From contig OW121740.1 of the NCBI GenBank assembly GCA_933228675.1, forward strand, positions 37,209,792-37,273,791: a stretch of DNA of 64,000 nucleotides. The letters run 5' to 3'. This DNA is from Stomorhina lunata (taxonomy: Eukaryota > Arthropoda > Insecta > Diptera > Rhiniidae). Of the stretch, positions 32,083 to 45,339 are shown piece by piece (position 1 is the stretch's first letter; the number at the start of each line of letters is the position of its first letter). The notes beneath the pieces are model-generated. The model saw only the letters and a program-made list of their open reading frames with translations, was not told the DNA's origin and made no database searches. Both the position numbers and the translations under genes were made by a program.

Positions 32083-33290
32083 TGGCAACACTTTTAAAAG
32101 CTTTAGTTACTTAAATTATGATCTTTCATTCTTAGAAAATAAAATTTCGATATAATTTCTTTAATTATTTCACATTAATTCCGTTATTGATTTTTAAAAC
32201 ACACTGGCAACACTTTTAAATACTTTGGTCACTAAAACCAAAGTTTATTTTCAAACCCTGCCTAGAACCGTTAACTTTGCACAAGAATTTTATTGAAAAT
32301 GTTTGAAAATTTATTAAATATTTTTAAATAAAAACAATGTGGCAACCCTTTTAAAATCTTAAGTTACTAAAATGTTGATCTTTCTTAATTAGAAAATAAA
32401 ATCTTGAGATAATTTCTTTAATGATTTCACATTAATTCTGTTATTGATTTTTGAAACACTCTGGCAACACTTTAAAAAGCTCTTGTCACTTAAACCAAAG
32501 TTTATTTTCAAACCCTGCTTAGTACCGTTAGCTTTACGTTCTTTGCTTTGATGCTTTGAAGCTTTTTTCAAAATGTCTATTAAAAGGGTTGCCAAGACTA
32601 AGAAATAAAGAAAATTTAAAGGGATTCTTAAAATCTCTTAGAAAACAGGAAATGGATGAAACATTTGAAGAAATATATATAAATTGGTCAGTTTTTATGC
32701 GAAATATAGAAAAAATAATCCTTAAAATTTTATAATATATTAAATAAAATAAACAGATTTTCAATAAAATTGGAAATAAACAAGAGTTTTATTAAAAATG
32801 TTTAGAAATCTATTTAATATTTTTGTTCTAAAACACTGTGGCAACACTTTTAAAAGCTTTCGTTGCTAAAATTATGATCTTTCTTTAATAGAAAATAAAG
32901 TGCTGATAATATCTTTAATGATTTAACACTTATTCCTATTTTGTTATTTAAAACACTCTGGCAATTCTTTTAAAAGCTTTATTTACCAAAACCAAAGTTT
33001 ATTTTCAAACCCTACCCAACGTTAGTTTTACGCTCTTTGCTATAAAAGAGATTCTATTTCCAAAATGTCTGTAAAAAAGGGTTGCCAAGTCTCAGAAATA
33101 CGGAAAATTTAAAGGGATTGTTAAAATCTTTTAGCAATCAGGAAATGGATATATAAATTTAAAGAAATATAAAAATAGGTCAGTTTTAAAGGAAAATTTA
33201 GAATATAAATATACCAAAAAAGTTAAAATCTTATAAGATATCAAATAAAATAACAGATTTCTAATAAAATTGGAAGTAAACAAGAAAATC
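32083..33290. repeat. Intronic repeat module bounded by inverted TGGCAAC, tandem copies
   Basis: A module of about 250 bp opens with TGGCAACnCTTTTAAAA and closes with AAAAGGGTTGCCA. Full copies lie at 32340-32594 and 32839-33087, and a truncated one starts at 32083. The first two also share about 170 bp beyond the right end, so they arose by a ~499-bp tandem duplication rather than separate insertions. The ends resemble, but do not equal, the TIR of the hAT element at 26702. Confidence 0.75.
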
Positions 33291-35561
33291 TTTTATAGAA
33301 GTTGAAATTAAAAAAAAATTCTTGAACTTTTTCTTAAAAATTTATATTATTCTGATTTTTCAAAAAATTTTGTAAATTTGAAGATAACTCAATATTTCTT
33401 TAAAATTCCAGACATTATACTCTAAAATTTCCTTTTGACTATAACAAATTTGTTGATTCTTTAAAGAATTTGGCGGCTTTTTGAAAACAAAGAAAAATCT
33501 TATTAATTTGAAAACATATTTTTTTCCAAAATTGGCTTTATCATTGGAAAGTAATTAAAATGTTCTTTTAGCCAGCCTAAAACCTCAAATTTGTACATAC
33601 CAACAAATTATCTAACAAAGAAAATAAAATATTAAATTTATTTTCAAAACATGATGATGGATTAATTTTCTTAAATCTTCAAATATAGAAAACCAAAACC
33701 GACAAAACTCAAAATAATATTGATTAGCCAGCATTACTAAGCAAATTTTTTGAACAAATCAATACTTATTTAAAGGAAATTTTGGAATAAAAATGAAATA
33801 TTTTTAATTCGAAAAACAGATTTAATTAACTTAAAGCTAAAAAAGAAGTAGGAAGTTTGTTAAAAAAAAACAACTTAATTTCAAATAAATTTTAATTAAA
33901 ATTTCATGTTTTATTAGAAAATATGTACCTACTTCATTTATAAAATAAAACGTTCATTTAACTTTGATTTAAAGCTTCAAAATTAATTCAAGTGTCTTTT
34001 AAGTGTTGTTTTGGCAATAATTCAAATTAGGTATTTTTCTATAAAATGAAATAAATCAAAATTCATTCAATTCTGAAGAGTTTGTTTTGGTATTTCGCTT
34101 AAGGGTTTGTTTTTTATTTCAATATTTATTGGTTTTTTTGTAAATTTTATGAAATAAAAATTCTTTTATATGATTTTTAATTTATGTTTTGTTGGTTTTT
34201 GCTTTTTACATATGAATTTATGTTTATTTGAGAAATTTCTTTATTTGACACTTACCCCCCCGGTTTTGACACGTGTCTAAACTTCCGTTAATTGTTTGAT
34301 AAACACACTTTAACAATAAACACATACTCAATTCGAATAAAAATTAAGTTTATGGTCGATTTCAAAAGGTATTCTGATAAATTGAGGGAGTTTTGTTAAA
34401 AGATTTCAGTTTAAGAAAAGAAAAATTGCTACATTTTGCTTTTCTTTAGAAAATTTCTTTAAATTTATGCTTTTCTTTAGGAAATTTCTTTAAATTTATG
34501 CCATTTCCAAAAGTTTGTCATAAAACTTTATGAATTATTTATTTGTTATGTTAAAAAATTAAAATAATTGTCTGGGAATTTTAGTTTTCTTAAAGTTTTT
34601 TGCTTTTGTTTAGAGGTTTTCAAATGTATATAATATTTTTCTAATATAATTTATATTAATTTAAGTAATTTTTCTTTTTTATGATTTTGAAATTTTTGAA
34701 ATCATTAATATTCATTTATTTTATTAGATTTTATTATCTTTTTAATTTTTTTCTTCTAAGTTTAAATAATTTTGTTATAAAACTTCAAAATTTGAATGAA
34801 AACATTTAGAAATTTATTAATATTTGTTAAAATTTTAAAGTGAATTTAATGATCAAGATAAATATTCATGGCAAAATATTAGTTTTTTGAGAAAAAAAAA
34901 AATTAAAGGTAACCCAAAATTTTACAAAATTTGTTGTCTTAAATAAGTTTTAGTTCACTTTTTGAAACTTAACTCGTAATTTAAAAATTGTCAAATTTGA
35001 CAAATGTTTCGAAAATTATCAATTTTTTTTTAAAAAATGTTTAACAAAATTTTAATTATTCAGGAAATTTAACGAAGATTCACCTAATTTCAACTAATTT
35101 TACAGTAAAAATGTATTTTCCTTTCAATTTCTTTATTTCTTTCTTTTTACAAGAAAATACGGAAATATTTTGAAAATTTGTAGCTAATATTAAAAAAAAT
35201 TTTGAAATTTTCATCAAGTTCATACAAAATTTGTATTTTTTGTCAAGAGATTGTAGAAAAGTATTCAAATCAAAAACAAATTGATTTAATATTTTTGTAA
35301 TTTTAAATTATTTGAAGTCAGTTTCTTTCAATTTATTCAAGATTGATTTGATTGATTGATCAGGTAATTTTTAAAGGATTGTTAAAAATCGTTCAAAAAT
35401 ATTTAATTTTTCCACAAAATTTTTCAACATTTTTGAGCGCTTAGTTCCAAAAAAAATTAATTATTTGAATGAACAATTTTATTGAAAATTTCTTAAAAAT
35501 TCTGCAAGAATGTTAAAATTTTCACCAAAATTTCTTCAATATTTTTTGTTCAAAAAAACTG

Positions 35562-35839
35562 TGGCAACACTTTTAAAAGCTTCAGTTACTAAAATAAAGT
35601 TCTTTCTTTCTTAAAAAATAAAATTTTGTGATAATTTTTTTTTAATATTTTAACATTAATTCCGTTATTGATTTTTAAAACACTCTGGCAACACTTTTAA
35701 AAGCTTTGAGTCACTAAAACCAAAGTATATTTTCAAACCCTGCCTAGAACCGTTAGTTTTACATTCTTTGCTCCGATGCTCAGTAAAATTAAACCAAAAG
35801 AGTGACTTTTTCCAAAATGTCTGTTAAAAAGGGTTGCCA
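35562..35839. repeat. Dispersed copy of the TGGCAAC-bounded module
   Basis: A 278-bp relative of the 32.3-33.1 kb copies with the same internal landmarks (TTCCGTTATTGATTTTTAAAACACTCTGGCAACAC region, CCAAAGT, AAACCCTGCC) and the same closing GGGTTGCCA. Confidence 0.75.
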
Positions 35840-36059
35840 AGACTAAAAATAAGGAAAATTTAAGGGGATTCCTAATATCTCTTAGAAAATCGAAAATTTT
35901 ACAAGTTTAACTAAAATTTATTTTAAAAAATTCCAAATTATTAATAATAATTTTTTTATATTAAAATCTTAATTATGTTAAAATGTTCAAAAAATTTGAA
36001 TTCAATTTTGTATAGCAAACAATTTTTTTCTAAATTCATATTTTATTATAATTTTATGA

Positions 36060-37560
36060 TTTGTCTTGATATTAAATTTTTGTTTTTTGTTTGTATTTCA
36101 AAATCTCAAATGTAAACTCATTATTTTCAATTTTCTCAAAATTTTTACTGAAATCTTTTTCTAAATTAATTTTTTTTCGAAATTCTTTCACAAAATTTTA
36201 AAGATTTTCCTTGTTTTATCTTTTACAAAAAATTTTCAAATTTAACACTTAATTCTTTACATTTTTCCCTATTCTAGGAAAATTTTCTCGACAAATTTTC
36301 AAGCCTTTTAAATAAATTCTTTGTTAATTTATACCAATTTTTTTTATCCCAAAATTTTCTTTTATATTCTTTTCTCAATTCATATTTGAACCATATTTGT
36401 GCTCAATATTATACAATTTTTCTAGATATTGTGCATTTTGCTTTAAATCTTTTATTTTCTAAACATTATGTTTTGTTTGTATCTCAAAATCTCAAATTTA
36501 AAACTCAGATTCTTTTCAATTTTCTCAAAATTTTTACTTAAATCTTTTTCTAAATTCATTTTTTTTTTCTTCTAAAATTGCACAAAATTTTAAAGATTTC
36601 TTTGGTTTTATCTTTTAACTTATTTTTTTATCGAAATTCTTTCACAAAATTTTAATAGATTTTCCTTGTTTTGACTTTTCACAAAAAATTTTTAAATTTA
36701 ACACTTAATTTTTTACATTTATCCCTATTCCAGGAAAATTTTCTCGCCAAATTTTCAAGCCTTTTAAATAAATTCTTTGTTAATTTATACCAAATTTTTT
36801 TTATAGCAAAATTTTCTTTTATATTCTTTTCTCAATTCATATTTGACTCAAAAATTTAAAATTTTTCTTGATATTATGCATTTTGCTTTAAATCGTTTAT
36901 TTTCTAAACATTAGTTTTTGTTTGTAACTCAAAATTTCAAATTTTAAATACAGATTCTTTTCAATTTTCTCCAAATTTTTACCTAAATCTTTTGCTAAAT
37001 TCATTTGTTTTTTTTTTCTAAAATTTCACAAAATTTTAAAGATTTTCCTGGTTTTATCTTTTTACATAAAATTTTCAAATTTAGTTTTTAAATCTTTACA
37101 TTTCTCCTAATTCAATTTTTTTTAATATTATCTACGACTTTTTTATTATAAATATTAACTCAAAATTTTAAAATTTTAAACTTAATTTCTTTTAAATTTT
37201 CTGAAAATTTTTACTTAAATCTCTTTTTAAATTCATTGTTTTCTTTTTCTAAAATTTCATAAAATTTTTAAATTTAACTTTTAAATCTTTACATTTCTCC
37301 CAATTCAATTTTTTAAATATTATCTACGATTTTTTTTATTATAAATAGGATCTTAAAATTTCAAATTTTAAACTTAATTTCTTTTCAATTTTCTCAAAAT
37401 GTTTACTTAAATTTTTTCCTAAATTCATTTTTTTTTCTAAAATTTCATAAAATTAAAAAAATTTTCCTAGTTTTATCTTGTTATAAAAAATTTGTAAATT
37501 TAACTTTAAAATCCTTACATTTTTCTCGCCAAATTTCCAAGCCTTTTAAATAAATTCTGT
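36060..37560. repeat. ~456-bp tandem intronic repeat
   Basis: GGAAAATTTTCTCG with about 120 bp of following sequence (CAAGCCTTTTAAATAAATTC) occurs at about 36277 and 36733. A third partial copy is near 37520-37560. Neighbouring blocks (AAAGATTTTCCTTG, TTTTCAATTTTCTC) repeat with them. The copies are diverged and AT-rich. Confidence 0.65.
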
Positions 37561-38867
37561 CCATACTTTTTTTTAGGGGGGGCTTTTAAGAATTTATAGC
37601 TATAGAAACAAAATTTAACTGTCACTTGCACTAAATACTGTTTTTACTCTGGTTTTATTGTTGTTGAGGGGCCAAAAATAATTCCTTTTCATTGAATTTT
37701 CATTCATACATGATTCACATGATGATGTGAACGACGACAACGACTACAAACGACGCCATATTTGTTTTTGTAAAAGCCTTATGTAGGCAACTCTACTCAT
37801 ACTCTGGGCAAAACAATGCAAAATCTTCTGTTAACTCGACAATTTCTGTAAATGATGATGTTGTTGTTGTTAGTATTCCTGTTATTTTCACAGACTCAAG
37901 CTCTCACAACATACTCCCCTTTTTACTCTCCCCATAAAAAATGGTAAACAAAAACACATATTAACTAACACACATGCACATATACAGTTTTAAGCTTATG
38001 CATTTTTGGGTACTATTTTTAGTTTTTGTTGTTTTTTGCTTTAAAGAAAAAATGAATGCAAGAACAATTACAAGCAAATACAACTTTACTGTTAACAAGG
38101 TGTTGATGATGATGCGAAAACAACAATTATTTTACACTCGAAAAAACAGTATAAAAATGGTAAGAGTGAAGATGTGAGTACAGGAAAACCCTATTAACAT
38201 GATTGCCAGCCTTATGAATTTCTATTGGAGAGGGGGAAAGTAATAAACTCCCCCAGATTTTGACAAAATTCACTTGTATGCAAGAAAACAAAAGCATTTT
38301 GAAAACAAAAACCTTGTTAAATTTAACTGAAAACGTAAATAGAGTAAACCAAAGCAGGAGTTGTCTGCATTTAATAGGAAAACAACAAAATATGTTTCAA
38401 CAAAAAACAAAAGTTAAATTAAATGAATTTATTAAACGTTCAGGTCAATGCTGCTGGATTTTATTCATATGAAAAAAATTTTTTGGCTTATGATTTTTAT
38501 ACTTAATATACAAAAAATTAAACAGCAGTAGCTAAAAGTCATTTTTTATAACTTTTGTTTAACTTTTTTTTTTGTTCATCATTATAAAAGGAAAAACGCT
38601 GCTTTTTTTGTTTAAATAACCACAATTTTTGGTTTTTTTATTATTACCTTACAGTTTTTTCTTTTGTATTTATTTATTATTTTTTAAAGCAATTATTGGT
38701 TTTTATTTGCCATTTAAAATCCGAGAGGCGTTGTTATTATTATAAATAATTTATAATTATGCAAATTGTTTTAAAACAAACTCCATTAAATTTACTTTTG
38801 CGGTATAATGTTGAAATTATACAACTAAGGATTATTAAAAGTTTTGAAAAAAATGCCATTGAGTTCA

Positions 38868-39451
38868 ATTAATTTCAAAAGATGGAACGATTTTATTTAA
38901 TTATTTAAGTTTAAGTCATAAATTGTAGGGTAATAATCATAAAGGGTCTTAAGTATCAAGATTTTTTTATGGATAAGGTCAATTATTTCAAAACTAAAGA
39001 AATTTAAAACAAAATTTTTTTAGTAAGTTAATGAAATTTTTAAAAAGTATTAACATTATTTTAGAAATTTTGTTCAAGTTATTGGATATTTGTAAAGTTT
39101 ATTATAGGAAAAATGTGAGATTTTGCATGGATTTATTAAAATTTGTTAAATTTTATAAAACTTCGGATAAATTTTTAGAAATATCAACAAATTTTTGAAA
39201 ATTTTCAGATTTTATTACATAAAATTTGTGAAGTTTATATGAAGTTTAATATTCTTTTATGAAATTTTACATTTAATTTCAAAAGATGGAACGATTTTAT
39301 TTAATTATTTTAGTTTAAGTCATAAATTGTAGGGTAATAATCATAAAGGGTCTTAAGTATCAAGATTTTTTTTTATGGATAAGGTCAATTATTTCAAAAT
39401 TAAAGAAATTTAAAACAGAATTTTTTAGTAATTTAATGAAATTTTTAAAAG
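38868..39451. repeat. ~180-bp duplication, 404 bp apart
   Basis: The segment 38868-39050 recurs at 39272-39451 with few changes, including GATGGAACGATTTTATTTAA and CATAAAGGGTCTTAAGTATC. It is much better conserved than other intron repeats, hence younger. Confidence 0.85.
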
Positions 39452-39499
39452 TTATTGAATTTTTTTAAAATGATTAAAATTTTTTAAAAATATTGAAAT

Positions 39500-42400
39500 A
39501 TTTTTTAAGTTATTGAAAAATTTATGACATAAGAATTGCAGTTTTTGTACAACTTAACTAAATTTTGTAAAAATTTAGAACATTTTGTAAAAAAAAAAAT
39601 TGAATTTTGTAAATATTTTTGTAAAATTTTTAAGTTTTTGGTAAAAAATTCCTAAGATTTTGTATCAAATTGTGAAAATTTAAATTTTTTCTATACTAAT
39701 TTGAAGAAAAAGATTAAAATAGTGTAAAATTTTCGAGTTTTTAGTCAAAAACTTGTAAGATTTTGGAGAAAATTTAAAAAATTTAGAATTTTTCTATACA
39801 AATTTGCAGAAAATGATTCAAATTTGTACAAATTTAAAGAATTTTATATAAATTTTAGAATTTTCAAAAATCTTTGGAAAATTTTAAGAACTTTTGATTG
39901 AAATTTTATAAATTTTTGTAGAAATTTTGAAAAAATATATGAATTTTTAGAAAAAATTATGAAATTTTATAGAATTTAGGCTTTGCTGCGAAATTTTGAA
40001 AAAAAAAAAATAAATTTTTTAATATGTTTGTACAATTTTTGAGTTTATGGTAAAAAATTCGTAAGATTTTGTAGTAAAGTTTAAAATTTGTTATAGAAAA
40101 TTTTAAATAAATTTTAGAAATATCTCAAAAATGTTTGAAAAATTTTGGAATTTTTGTTATAAAAATTGTGAAATTTGGATAAAATTTAATACTTTTGATT
40201 AAATTTTGTATAAGTTTTGAAAGTTGTGAACAAATTTTTGAAATTTTGAACAATTTGAAAAATATTTCCTATAAAATTTGGAAAAAGAAACTATGTAATT
40301 CTGTAAAAAAAATTTAATTCATTAAAAAACAACTTTTCATAATTTTAGACAATTTGATGAAATTCTTAGACCAAAGCTATGAAGTTTTGAAGATTTTTTT
40401 TTTATTTTTGAAGATTTTTGCTTATAATTTTTGAAAATTTGTAGAACTATTCATTGGAGTTTTGTAAAAATTTGAGGAAAGCTACACATTTTATATAAAT
40501 TTTAGAAATTATGAACAAATTTTTGAATTTTTAAACAACTTTTTAAAATTTTAAACAATTTGAAGAAATTTTTTAGACCAAAGCTATGAAGTTTTAAAGA
40601 ATATTTTATAAATTTTTGAAAATTTGTAGAACTATTCACATGAATTTTTTAAAAACTTGAGTAAAACTACTACTATAAAATTAATTTTAGAAATTGTGAA
40701 AATTTCATGTTAATTTTTTTTATAAATTTTATAAATTATGAACAAATTTTGAACAACTTTTTAATATTTTAGATAATTTGATTAAATTTTTAGACCAAAG
40801 CTTTTAAGTTTTGAAGAATATTTTATTAATTTTTGAAAATTTTGTATAACTATTCATGAAATTTTGTAAAAATTTGAGAAAAACTACAAATTTATATAAA
40901 TTTCAGAAATTTTGAAAATTTTAGGCAATTTTGTTTATTAATTTTTAAAAATTTGTAGAACTATTCATATAAATTTTTTGAAAATTTGAGGAAAATTAAA
41001 ATTTTTATATAAATTTTTTTAAATTATGAACAAATTTTTTAGTTTTTGAACAACTTTTTAAAATTTTAGACAATTTGATAAAATTTTTAGACCAAAGCAA
41101 TAACTTAAGGGTATAAAAAGGAAATATTTCAAATTAAACTCATTAATTTCTCTGAGTGTACTTCAAAGCTTTTAGCGAGAGTTTTGCTCTATCAGTAACT
41201 GCTCTCAAAGTTTAGGCTCAAAGATCGCAAAAGAAATCAAACTTTATTGTAATTAAGACCAGTATTGCCACTTAGGAGTTTAGTTGTAAAAAAAGGGGAA
41301 CTAAATTTTCAGTTTAGGAATTATAAGAAAATACTTAAAAATAATGATAAATTTGAAAGAAATGTCTAAAAACTAAGGAAAAGTTTATGATTTAATAAAA
41401 TCGAAACTAAAGCTATTAAAGTGATTAAGAAAAATTTTCATTATTATTAAAAAAATGTTCAATTTTTAATAAAAAAATATTTTAAAATATTACAAATATT
41501 GAAAAAATTTTATTTCATTTAAAAAATGTTTCTTACTTTTTATAACATTTTCTAACTAGTTGCATTTTATTAGCTGTTCGCCAGTAAACCTGTCACAACT
41601 TTCAACACAATATAACCCTGATTACACCTAATTTCTAGTTTCATCTCATATTTTTCAATTTATTTATATACTTCTTGTAAATTTGTATGCCATTAAATTG
41701 GAGTTTTATGAAAAAAAAAAAAAACGAAACTAAAACATAGAAAAACTTTAACATTTTAACAAACTAAACTAGTTTTATTATTATAAAACTCCCCAGACAC
41801 TTAATTTAAGTACTCGGGTCATTAAAATGAAGTTTCCAAGGGGGAAAAATAAGTAGTAAAAAAATGCCATGTAAAAAGTGCACAATTGCTAATTATGTAT
41901 GAAAAGAAACTGAAAAGAGGGAAGTTAACAAGTTTTTACAAGTAACGCAAAGAGTCTTGAGAGTGAAGTACGGGAATAATAAACTATGGTTTTGAATTTG
42001 TATATGTAAATATTTTGAAAATTTTTTTAAGATAATGAAAATTTTAAGGGAATTTTTAAATGAAATTTTCGAAATTTATTAAAACCTAAAATTTAAAAAT
42101 TTATATTAATACAATTTTTGTTATTATAATTTCGTTTTATAAAATATTTAGTTTGTTATTCAAATTTCTTTATATTTTTTTTCAATTTTCATTGATAATT
42201 TGTTTTTGTTTATTATTTTATGAAATATTTCTTTTATTGTTTATGTCATTTTGATTGATGACTTTATTTTTTTCGTTTTTGGGTGAATTGTCTATAGATT
42301 TGTTATCATCTCGTTTATGTTTTTGACTTGCAAAAATTATTTTTTGTACAAAATTGTTTCCTCTTTTCAACTTGTTATTGTTTTTGTTATGGAAAAGTCA

Positions 42401-44400
42401 TTATTATCCTTCTAAGAATTTTATAAATACAAACAAACATTTTTAGAAGACAAAGGCTACACAGGTATAATTTTCAAAAAGGATTTAAGGCTCTACAAGC
42501 CAACGTTTTTCAAGGGAAGTAAATAGAACAAATTAGTTCCACAGTTTGAAAGATTCTAATAATTTTTAAATGATGTCAAAGATTTCAACAAATTTGTAAA
42601 TATAAAAGAAATTTGAAGGAACAAATAGAATTTGTATAAAATTTTGTTAAGAAAATTGTTAAATTTATCAAAAATTGTGAAATTTTGTAATTTGTAATAT
42701 TTACTTTTTAATAAATTCGAAAATATTGTAAAATTTTTTCAAAATCTTTAGGGATTATATCAAGAAATTTGTGAAATTTTGAATAAAATTAAGAAATTTC
42801 GATGAGAACTTTTAAAATTGTTGATCATTTCCATAATTTTTTTCCAAATTCATGAAATACCATAAATATTTTGAACATTTTGTAAAAAAAATTAAGTTTT
42901 GTTAACATTTTTGTAAAATTTTTGAGTTTATGCTAAAAAATTAGTAACATTTTGGAGAAAATTGTAAAAATTTAACATTTTTCTATACAAATTTGTAGAA
43001 AATGGATCAATTTTTTTACAGATTTGTAGAATTTTGTATAAATTTTAAAATTTTCAAAAATATTTTGAAAACTTCATAAACTTTTGATGGAAATTTAAGA
43101 AATTTTTGTGGAAATTTTGAAAAAAAAAATGATATTTTATAGAATTTTGCTATGAAATTTGTATAAATTTATGTCATCTAATAGAATTTTTGCTACGAAA
43201 TTTTGAAAAAATTTGTTATTTATAAAAAAAATTAATTATCGAAATATTTTTGTAAAATTTTTAGGTTTATGGTAAAAAATTCGTAAGATTTTGGATCAAG
43301 TTGTAAAGATTTAAAATTTTTCTATACAAATTTGTAGAAAATTATGAAAATTTTTTGAAAAATTTTTAAGTTTAAGTGGTAAAAATTTCGAAAGATTTTG
43401 GAGAAAATTGTGAAAACTTAATATTTTTCTATACAAATTTGTAGAAAATGTTTCAAATTTTTAAGATTATTTTGAAATTTGAAGAACTTTTGATAGAAAT
43501 TTGAGAAATTTTTGTGGAAATTTTAAAAAATTTTTTGAATATTTAGAAAAATTTATGAAATTTCAGAGAATTTTTTTTATGAAATTTGTACAAATTTTTA
43601 AAGTTTTGTATAAACTTCAATATTTCAAATGAATTTTTTAAAATTTTGGAATATTAATGAGATTTTATAGAATTTTGGCTACGAACTTTTGAAAAAATTT
43701 GTAAAAAAAAAGTTAAACTTTGTCAAATTTTTGAGTTTTTGACAAAAAAAAAAATTCTTAAGATTTTGTTTTAATTGTGAAAATTTGTAGAAAATAATTA
43801 AAATTTGTACAGATTTATAGAATTTTTTATAAATTTTTGAATTTTCAAAAAAAATTTTGAAAATTTGAAGAACTAATGATATAAATTTGTTCAAATTAAT
43901 AACGTTTTGTAGAAATTTAAAAAAATTGATGAAACTTTAGAAAAATTTAAAATTTTATAGAAAATGATTCAAATTTGTACAGATTATTGGAATTTTGTAT
44001 AAATTATAGAATTTTCAGAAATATTTTGAAAATTTATAGAACTTATTAGAGAAATTTCTTAAAAAAATTTGTGCAAATTAATAAAGTTTTGTGAAAATTT
44101 GATGAATCTTCAGAAAAATTTATGAAGTTTTATAGAATTTCTTAAGAAAATTTGTACAAATTATTAAAATTGTGTAAAAATTTTGAAAAATTTGATGAAT
44201 CTTCAAAAAAAATTTATGAAGTTTTATAGAATTTATGCTATGAAATTTGTACAAATTTATAAAGTTTTATGTAAACTTTTGAAATTTCAAATGAATTTGT
44301 CAAAATTTTAGAAAAATTTATGAAATTTTAAAGAATTTATGCCATGAAATTTTTTAAAAAAAACATTTTAATTCAACCAACCTCAAAAGATTTCCATATC
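39500..44400. repeat. Low-complexity AAATTTTTGAAAATTTG-type intron block
   Basis: About 5 kb of irregular, degenerate AAATTTTGTAAAAATTTG-like repeats. Recurring sub-blocks are GACCAAAGCTATGAAGTTTTG (about 40370, 40570, 40790) and TTTCTATACAAATTTGTAGAAAATG (39690-39800, 42980, 43320, 43430). No gene, RNA gene or transposon ends are seen. Confidence 0.6.
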
Positions 44401-45339
44401 AAATTTGAAATTTCCTGGTAACACCCTGTTTTTAACAGCAGAGTTGCCATTGCTTATGTAATTCAGTTACCCCCTTTTGCTAATTTGTTTAGGCTTATTT
44501 TTCATTTGTAAATTCTAAAGCGTAACTAACATTTTATGTTTGTTATAAATGTCAAAATAGTGCTTAACAAACTCATTATAATTTCAAGGTACTTTAAAAT
44601 TGTTCTATACTTATATACAAATTTTTAAAAACTACAAAAAACTAGATAATTATAATGGTGGTTCCTTAAGGAAGAAACCAGCTAAATAAAGGGTTGTTTT
44701 CCTTATATTATAAGCAGCCATTTTTCCTTTTACTATTATAGTTTTTTTAGGGTAGGTTTTTTTCCATAATGTCATAAATAAAGAGCCTGTTAAATTGTCA
44801 TCAAAGGATCATTGTCTCAGTTTTTTTTTCATTTTTTTTTCTAGAGCTTAACATTTTTTTTTTAATATTGTCTAAATTATTAACTGGTGAAGCCAATGTT
44901 GCGTGGTTAGAGCCGATTAGTAAATGAAATTCGTATAAATATACATAGTTTCAAAACAAATAGCTTTATTTTTAGCAGCTTATTTAAATGTTGAAAAATT
45001 TAAGAGACAACTGTTTCAAAATATTAATATGACAGGAAAATGGAAGGGATTAAAAAGTAGGCGTTACTGTACTTTACAAAAAAAGGGTTTTAGGAATTAA
45101 AAAGGATTAAGAAGAGTTGGGAAATTATTCATAAGAAATTTTTAAATAAAAATGTAAATTTTTTTTTAAAAAGGCTTTCAATCTGTAATTTTAATGTTTC
45201 ATAACTTCTAGAAAATTTTTAAAATTTTCTACAAATTTATAAACTTTTGTTTAAAATTTTGAATTTTTGAAAAATTTGAGAACTAATTATATAAAACTGG
45301 CGCAAAACTAAATCCCTTATCCCATTTTTAATGTTTTTT

